A stretch of DNA of 64,000 nt from Diplonema papillatum (lineage: Eukaryota > Euglenozoa > Diplonemea > Diplonemida > Diplonemidae), in the NCBI GenBank assembly GCA_030068145.1, contig JAPJBO010000631.1, positions 1 to 64,000 on the forward strand, given 5' to 3'. Shown here piece by piece: positions 60,037-64,000 of this stretch; the first letter of the stretch is position 1; every line of letters begins with the position of its first letter. The position numbers and the translations under genes were made by a program. The notes under the pieces are model-generated. The model was not told where the DNA came from. It saw only the letters and a list, made by a program, of their open reading frames with translations, and did no database searches.

Positions 60037-61875
60037 ATACTCGACGTAGCTGCTTCGACTCCGAATGGAAGGGGGGAAATATAGAGGTAAGGGGCAAATA
60101 CAATACAAACACAATCTGATTTGTTCTTCGCTTACAGCATGTTCGCGTTCTCTTTCGCCTGGGTACCCCGGGTGTACGTCCGCCCTCTGTTCGTGGGTCG
60201 GCACCCACGTAGCCGTGAGCTCAAGTCCGTACTCTCGGGCCAGATCAAAAATGCGCGACAGTATTATGTTCGCCGCGTAATTCTTTGAGTGGCCCTTGTT
60301 CAGGCAATGAACCGCCGGTAGGTTGTCTACCATCAGCTCTACGGACACTCCTCGGTGTGCTCTAACGGCTAGCTCGAGGCCTTTCAACACTGCGAAAAGC
60401 TCTTTCAAAAAAATGTGCTTTTCTGCGAAGTGACCAAAGAAAATGCCCTGTGACACCCGTTCGGGCTCACCCTCGAGCAGCGCCGCCCATTCTTTTGAGG
60501 AGGCGTCGGACCATAGTCGGATCGACTGCCCCCCGCGCGTGCCCACTCGCGTGACCCACCGGTTCTCCCCGATGGTCGCCGTGAGGCTTTCAACTTCGCG
60601 GGCTGTCGACGCCGGAACGTTCACCGGCACGTCCCATGCCTGCAGACCTCCCACCGACAGTCGTGAGGAGAGTCTCTGCACGAACGAAAGAGCGCACCGG
60701 GCGTACGCCAAGGGAAAACGCGTTGTGTACGCGAACCACACCAGAGCGCCGAACAGCCTGTAGAACGCCCGGGGAGAAACGGCTCCGCCCCGGAAAACGG
60801 CGAGTTCGGAAGACCGCAGCAGCTTTTCAACCCAAGCAGTGGCCATACTGTACCGAGGTGGGCTGCTGGCCAGATCGAACCGCAGCCCCAAAAGGTCGAA
60901 CTGCGTGAGGGGGATCCCGTACTGGCCTTCGTCGTCGTTGAGGACGCAGTTCACCTCACGACATCGCCGGGCGAAACGTGTGAACTTCTCTTCCGCCTCG
61001 GCCAAAGAATCGCCCACGATGATGAAATTGTCAACCCACGGGAGACCGTCAGTCTCCGGCAGGATGACGCGAGAAGCTCTCTGTGCTATCGCCGGAGCCC
61101 AGCTCCAGCCCATGCACATCGCCCTTAAACGGGCTCTGACGAAACTCCCACGTGGGCCCGCAAGGTTCATGCCGAAATACCCGCGGACGCCCTCATCCAG
61201 TTCGAACTGGTAGAAGTAGCTCTTCGCATCCGCCAGGTAGACGACCGCCGAGCTTAGCACCCGATCGATCACGTCGGGCATGGAGGGCAGGAGCATCGGA
61301 GGCGGTCGGGGCATGACAGCGTTCAGCTTTCGTCCATCGCATACGAACCTCTCCCCCCCGCTCTTCTTGGGAACCGTGAATGCGGGGAGCACGACTCTCG
61401 GATGCTCGTGTGCTACCTCCGCGACACCGTACTTCAGCAGGTCCGGAAGGTGGTGTAACATCCGCCTCGAGGTCCCGCGCGCTATGGCCTCTGAGTGCCA
61501 AGAGGAGGCGTCGCGGACTAGCGCGGACTCGAAAGACTCACGCGACCTGATAACGTCCAACACGCCTCCGAGTAGGCCGTGTGTATCCATGGCAAGGAGC
61601 CTGTCGAGATCCATGAAGGAGGACGTGATGGGCGCTAAATACCCCTCCGAGCTGCGCTGCGCCGGAGGAGCGGCAAGCTCGTTGACGATGAGGTCGCCCC
61701 CGTAGGCGACGGTGACGAAAGGCGTAAAATCCGACGGCGGGGCATCGCCGATGCCCCCATGGTGCCGGATCGCTTCCAAAAACGCCGGGGGGGGTACATC
61801 CTGCGACAAAGCATCGGGTCCAGGATAGCACTTGGACAGGGGGTTACGAGGAGCTCTCTTCGGCGGCCTGTATGG
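59947..61875 (-). CDS. Reverse transcriptase-RNase H of YR element 3
   Basis: The minus frame is open from 63057, but the part before about 61875 is a shadow of the recombinase. Residues here are numbered from 63057. RT: VVYLADAKSYFYQFEL (Asp610), AMCMGWSWAPAIAQR (motif B), PWVDNFIIVG (Asp676, VDN again). A PKKSGGERFVCDGRKLNAVM stretch precedes (fingers). RNase H: LWSDASSKEWAA (Asp851), FLKELFAVLKGL (Glu886), ELMVDNLPAVHCLNKG (Asp911), EQRADVHPG (Asp960). The frame is unbroken, but after about 60137 it reads dispersed-repeat sequence, so the native C-terminus is probably replaced. It lies in the -1 frame relative to the recombinase upstream. Confidence 0.85.
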   Translation of the reverse strand, partial: PYRPPKRAPRNPLSKCYPGPDALSQDVPPPAFLEAIRHHGGIGDAPPSDFTPFVTVAYGGDLIVNELAAPPAQRSSEGYLAPITSSFMDLDRLLAMDTHGLLGGVLDVIRSRESFESALVRDASSWHSEAIARGTSRRMLHHLPDLLKYGVAEVAHEHPRVVLPAFTVPKKSGGERFVCDGRKLNAVMPRPPPMLLPSMPDVIDRVLSSAVVYLADAKSYFYQFELDEGVRGYFGMNLAGPRGSFVRARLRAMCMGWSWAPAIAQRASRVILPETDGLPWVDNFIIVGDSLAEAEEKFTRFARRCREVNCVLNDDEGQYGIPLTQFDLLGLRFDLASSPPRYSMATAWVEKLLRSSELAVFRGGAVSPRAFYRLFGALVWFAYTTRFPLAYARCALSFVQRLSSRLSVGGLQAWDVPVNVPASTAREVESLTATIGENRWVTRVGTRGGQSIRLWSDASSKEWAALLEGEPERVSQGIFFGHFAEKHIFLKELFAVLKGLELAVRAHRGVSVELMVDNLPAVHCLNKGHSKNYAANIILSRIFDLAREYGLELTATWVPTHEQRADVHPGYPGEREREHAVSEEQIRLCLYCICPLPLYFPPSIRSRSSYVEYFFGVHRPRGSVLKRHKVLTLHDILFNTSF

Positions 61876-61898
61876 GAAAACCGGTTCCAAAGGGAGGC

Positions 61899-62867
61899 TC
61901 ACAGGAGGGTTGCCGACGCGCCTGCCGTCTCCCGGACGAGGGGTACCTCCGCCTCCGGGAGGTAGCGCACAAGGGCATCCTGGGTCGAGTGGCGGGACAC
62001 TCTCCGGAGCGTGTCGAGGTCGACGCCCATCCTCAGGAGGCGAAACAGCGCCCCCCGGCGCAGGGAATGCCCCGTCAGAGCCTGGTTGGCCCTCTTCAGC
62101 GCCGCCACGACGCGGCGGAACGTGACGCCCGCGAAAATACGTTGACCCGGGCGCGTGGAGCGGAGGAGGGATCGGAGAGTCTGATCCTGCGGGGGTGGAA
62201 GGACCACGCCGGTCACCTGTCCCAAACGGAAAGGGTCCGATTTCGAGCCGACCCAGTTCACCGACCAGAAATCGGAGCTCTCGGTCACGTTTCGGGCCTC
62301 TCTGGTAAGGACATCGTCCACCCGGGCTGCCCCCTGCCACGCGAGGGTGATGGCCAGACGCATCACGGGATCTGATTCGAGGCGCACGGCGCGCTCCACA
62401 TCCTCCTTTGTGGCCGGAACTGCCTGCTTGGTCGGCCGCAAAGCACCCGCCCTCTTCAGGGACCTGACGAAGTCTCGAACCAGCTGACTCTCGATCGGTC
62501 GACCGAGACGCTTCTCCGCGGATTGTACGTTGACCACGTACTGTATCGCGGTGGACGGAGAGATGGGGTTCAGTTCGCGCGACAGGAGACGCGTCACAAA
62601 CAGAACGACCGCCGTCGGAACGTCCAACGGCGTACCGAATCGCGTCTCCCAGTGATGGCGGAACTCTAGGAAGCGCCGGTACACCGAGTGAACGCCGCGT
62701 CGCGTCGACAACGCCAGCGCGTCGCCGATGTACGAGTTGGCCTTGCCAACAAGTCTCTCCCGCTCGCCGTTCGACAGCGGAGGCTCCAACAAAAGCGCCC
62801 GACCACCGGATGTCGCGCGCGGAGGTGGGGGGAAGCGGTCCAGGACGCTCACCGAGACCCCTTCCTC
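61899..62867 (-). CDS. Tyrosine recombinase of YR element 3
   Basis: The frame is open from 63299, but protein-like sequence starts near 62867, overlapping the end of gag. Numbered from 63299, the catalytic residues are Arg326 (GAARVDDV), His411 and Arg415 (TGHSLRRGA), His437 (RVSRHST) and Tyr446 (ALVRYLPEA). The N-terminal part (~180-290) fits a core-binding domain (SYIGDALALSTRRGVHSVYRRF and RELNPISPSTAIQYV). All five residues are present and the spacing is normal for the family. Expected role: integration of circular cDNA. It has no ATG at the overlap; expression from the gag frame by a -1 shift is possible. Confidence 0.87.
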   Translation of the reverse strand, partial: EEGVSVSVLDRFPPPPRATSGGRALLLEPPLSNGERERLVGKANSYIGDALALSTRRGVHSVYRRFLEFRHHWETRFGTPLDVPTAVVLFVTRLLSRELNPISPSTAIQYVVNVQSAEKRLGRPIESQLVRDFVRSLKRAGALRPTKQAVPATKEDVERAVRLESDPVMRLAITLAWQGAARVDDVLTREARNVTESSDFWSVNWVGSKSDPFRLGQVTGVVLPPPQDQTLRSLLRSTRPGQRIFAGVTFRRVVAALKRANQALTGHSLRRGALFRLLRMGVDLDTLRRVSRHSTQDALVRYLPEAEVPLVRETAGASATLL

Positions 62868-64000
62868 CTGTTGCCGGTGCCGCCTGCAAGGGGGGCTGCG
62901 CTGTGGGGAGGGGCAGCGCGCCTCGTCTGTGGTAACCCCCGAGACCGGGCGGGCTTCGTTGGCTGCTCGTCCGCCTTCCGCATCGCCTGGTACCCCCGGC
63001 GGAGAAAGGCGGGCACCACGTCCTCCTCGTGGTACGCCTTCTGGAGGTCCGCCGCAACGGACCAGCCCGCCTTGAGGCCTGTTTTGAGTACCACTAGGCG
63101 GTGCAAGGTGCTCTCGGCGAGCTGCACCATCCCCTCTGGGTCGGAGGAGTCGTCCATCAGATGCAGGATGCACGAGAGGTGGTGAAGGAGGTGCTGGCCG
63201 TCGTTCGCCAGGGTCTGCGACCCGTTGAGGACTTCCGCGAAAATATCGCGGATGTGGACGAGGAGCAGCGACTTCTCGACCTGCCCGTAGGACAGCCACA
63301 CACGGGGGTCGAGGAGCCCGGGGCCCGGGGTGATCAGCGCTGGTTGGGATTGAACGGACCCGCGCTCCAGCGCGTCGAGCGGGTCCTGCTGAAAAACCTC
63401 CGTCTGGGAGGGTGCCGAGAAATGTTGCCCCGCGAATGGGTTCTCCTGGACCGGTTGGGCGGGAGCCGGCGGCTGGGGGGCAGAGAAGGGCGCCGGAACA
63501 TGGCCTGCCCCCGCGTGATGCGACCCGAACGGGACGCGAGAGGCATCGACGAGGGGAGGCGGGGGCGGCACTTCCATGCTGCGCTGGACAGATGGGCGCT
63601 GAGGGGCTGGGGGCGAGGAGCGTTCCACGAGCTCCAGCACCATCGCGGTGAGGCGCTCCACCTGGCCCTCCAGGCGCCGGATGTCGTCCGGGCGTTCCGC
63701 AAACGTCACCCGCCTCGCGGGCGTGTCCTGCACGTCGACCTGCAGGGCCCGGGCGACCTCTTCGTCTCCGTCCGGTGTTCCCGGGAGCGGAATCCCCGAG
63801 GGGGTGCGCGGAGCAGCAGCGGAAGACGAGGCGGCGGAGGGGTCGGCCGCGGCAGCAGCAGCAGAAGTGGCGGCAGTTGATGAGGCGCGGGCCGCCGCTG
63901 TGGCCGCGGCGGCGGAGATGGCGGCGTAATCCGCCGAGTCTGAGTGCGAGGCGTCGGCGGAGCGGCCAGGCAGTCGAGGGGAGGGGTCTTCGCGGTCCGG
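62849..64000 (-). CDS. Gag-like protein of YR element 3, 5' partial
   Basis: The minus frame is open from the window edge (64000) to the stop at 62849, at least 383 residues. The N-terminal ~90 residues are Ala/Ser/Pro-rich. At about residues 98-125 is a short coiled coil (DDIRRLEGQVERLTAMVLEL); a Pro-rich linker follows, then a helical region (VEKSLLLVHIRDIFAEV; HLLHHLSCILHLMDDSSD), and a basic tail rich in Arg, Pro and Gly. No zinc knuckle is seen. Position before the recombinase and composition suggest a structural gag protein; there is no sequence motif that proves it. Confidence 0.6.
   Translation of the reverse strand, partial: PDREDPSPRLPGRSADASHSDSADYAAISAAAATAAARASSTAATSAAAAAADPSAASSSAAAPRTPSGIPLPGTPDGDEEVARALQVDVQDTPARRVTFAERPDDIRRLEGQVERLTAMVLELVERSSPPAPQRPSVQRSMEVPPPPPLVDASRVPFGSHHAGAGHVPAPFSAPQPPAPAQPVQENPFAGQHFSAPSQTEVFQQDPLDALERGSVQSQPALITPGPGLLDPRVWLSYGQVEKSLLLVHIRDIFAEVLNGSQTLANDGQHLLHHLSCILHLMDDSSDPEGMVQLAESTLHRLVVLKTGLKAGWSVAADLQKAYHEEDVVPAFLRRGYQAMRKADEQPTKPARSRGLPQTRRAAPPHSAAPLAGGTGNRRKGSR

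Larger units (their letters stand above)
60037..64000 (-). mobile_element. YR retrotransposon 3 (gag-YR-RT/RNase H), 5' end off window
   Basis: Three overlapping minus-strand frames in the order gag, YR, RT-RNase H, the VIPER-like order. Coding parts are intact. The 5' terminus lies beyond 64000. At the 3' side no B1-A2-B2 block can be found; dispersed repeats and a MITE arm lie where it should start. Only distantly related to elements 1 and 2. Confidence 0.75.

Noticed and set aside
59947-63057. First ~390 codons of the 1036-codon minus frame as coding
   Set aside because: They are antiphase to the gag and recombinase coding regions; low-complexity Arg/Pro/Gly sequence is a shadow.

Overview
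The window looks like nuclear DNA from a repeat-rich, probably unicellular eukaryote (protist or alga). It has no operons, rRNA or CRISPR. The recognisable host-type genes are eukaryotic: a tubulin-tyrosine-ligase-like protein, a MAPEG membrane enzyme, a three-domain DUF3431-like secretory protein, a PA14 fragment and C2H2 fingers. The rest is transposable elements, gene fragments, minisatellites and microsatellites. The species cannot be placed from sequence alone. || Layout. 1-1.36 kb: DDE-transposase-like gene with one in-frame stop. 1.37-5.79 kb: a 31-bp satellite split by a complete tyrosine-recombinase (YR) retrotransposon with split direct repeats (SDR) in the order A1-ORFs-B1-A2-B2. 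6-8.5 kb: minisatellite and repeat remnants. 8.5-12.8 kb: a structure with inverted ends and a possible 5-bp target duplication, holding a 5'-truncated LINE whose ORF has a triple Cys/His-rich module. 12.8-22 kb: dispersed repeats, a piggyBac remnant, an intact MAPEG gene, a nonautonomous TIR element and a PA14 gene fragment. 22-38 kb: mosaic of two segmental duplications (23.6-25.2 = 28.5-30.1 kb; 25.5-28.5 = 35.3-37.8 kb). Their paired copies provide empty sites for a gene-less mini SDR element (26.5-27.1 kb) and a 2.3-kb DDE transposon with ~190-bp inverted repeats (30.12-32.43 kb). 38-42 kb: the DUF3431-like gene and fragments of it. 44-46.3 kb: the TTL-like gene between partial copies of itself. 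46.4-47.5 kb: 13-bp minisatellite. 47.9-50.9 kb: candidate membrane glycoprotein ORF, hAT-like remnant triplicated in 292-bp units, and a YR pseudogene. 51-56.4 kb: giant (TAG)n arrays; a second SDR element carrying only RT-RNase H lies between two of them. 56.4-60 kb: BED and C2H2 zinc-finger fragments and MITE-like repeats. 60-64 kb: a third YR retrotransposon (gag-YR-RT/RNase H, minus strand) running off the window. || The strongest theme is a set of SDR/YR retroelements in several states: an apparently intact copy, a copy without YR, gene-less or solo derivatives, and decayed relics. They join tandem repeats or a T-run without target-site duplication. Gene order YR before RT-RNase H resembles kinetoplastid VIPER elements rather than DIRS1. 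All three reverse transcriptases have a VDN motif where YxDD is expected.
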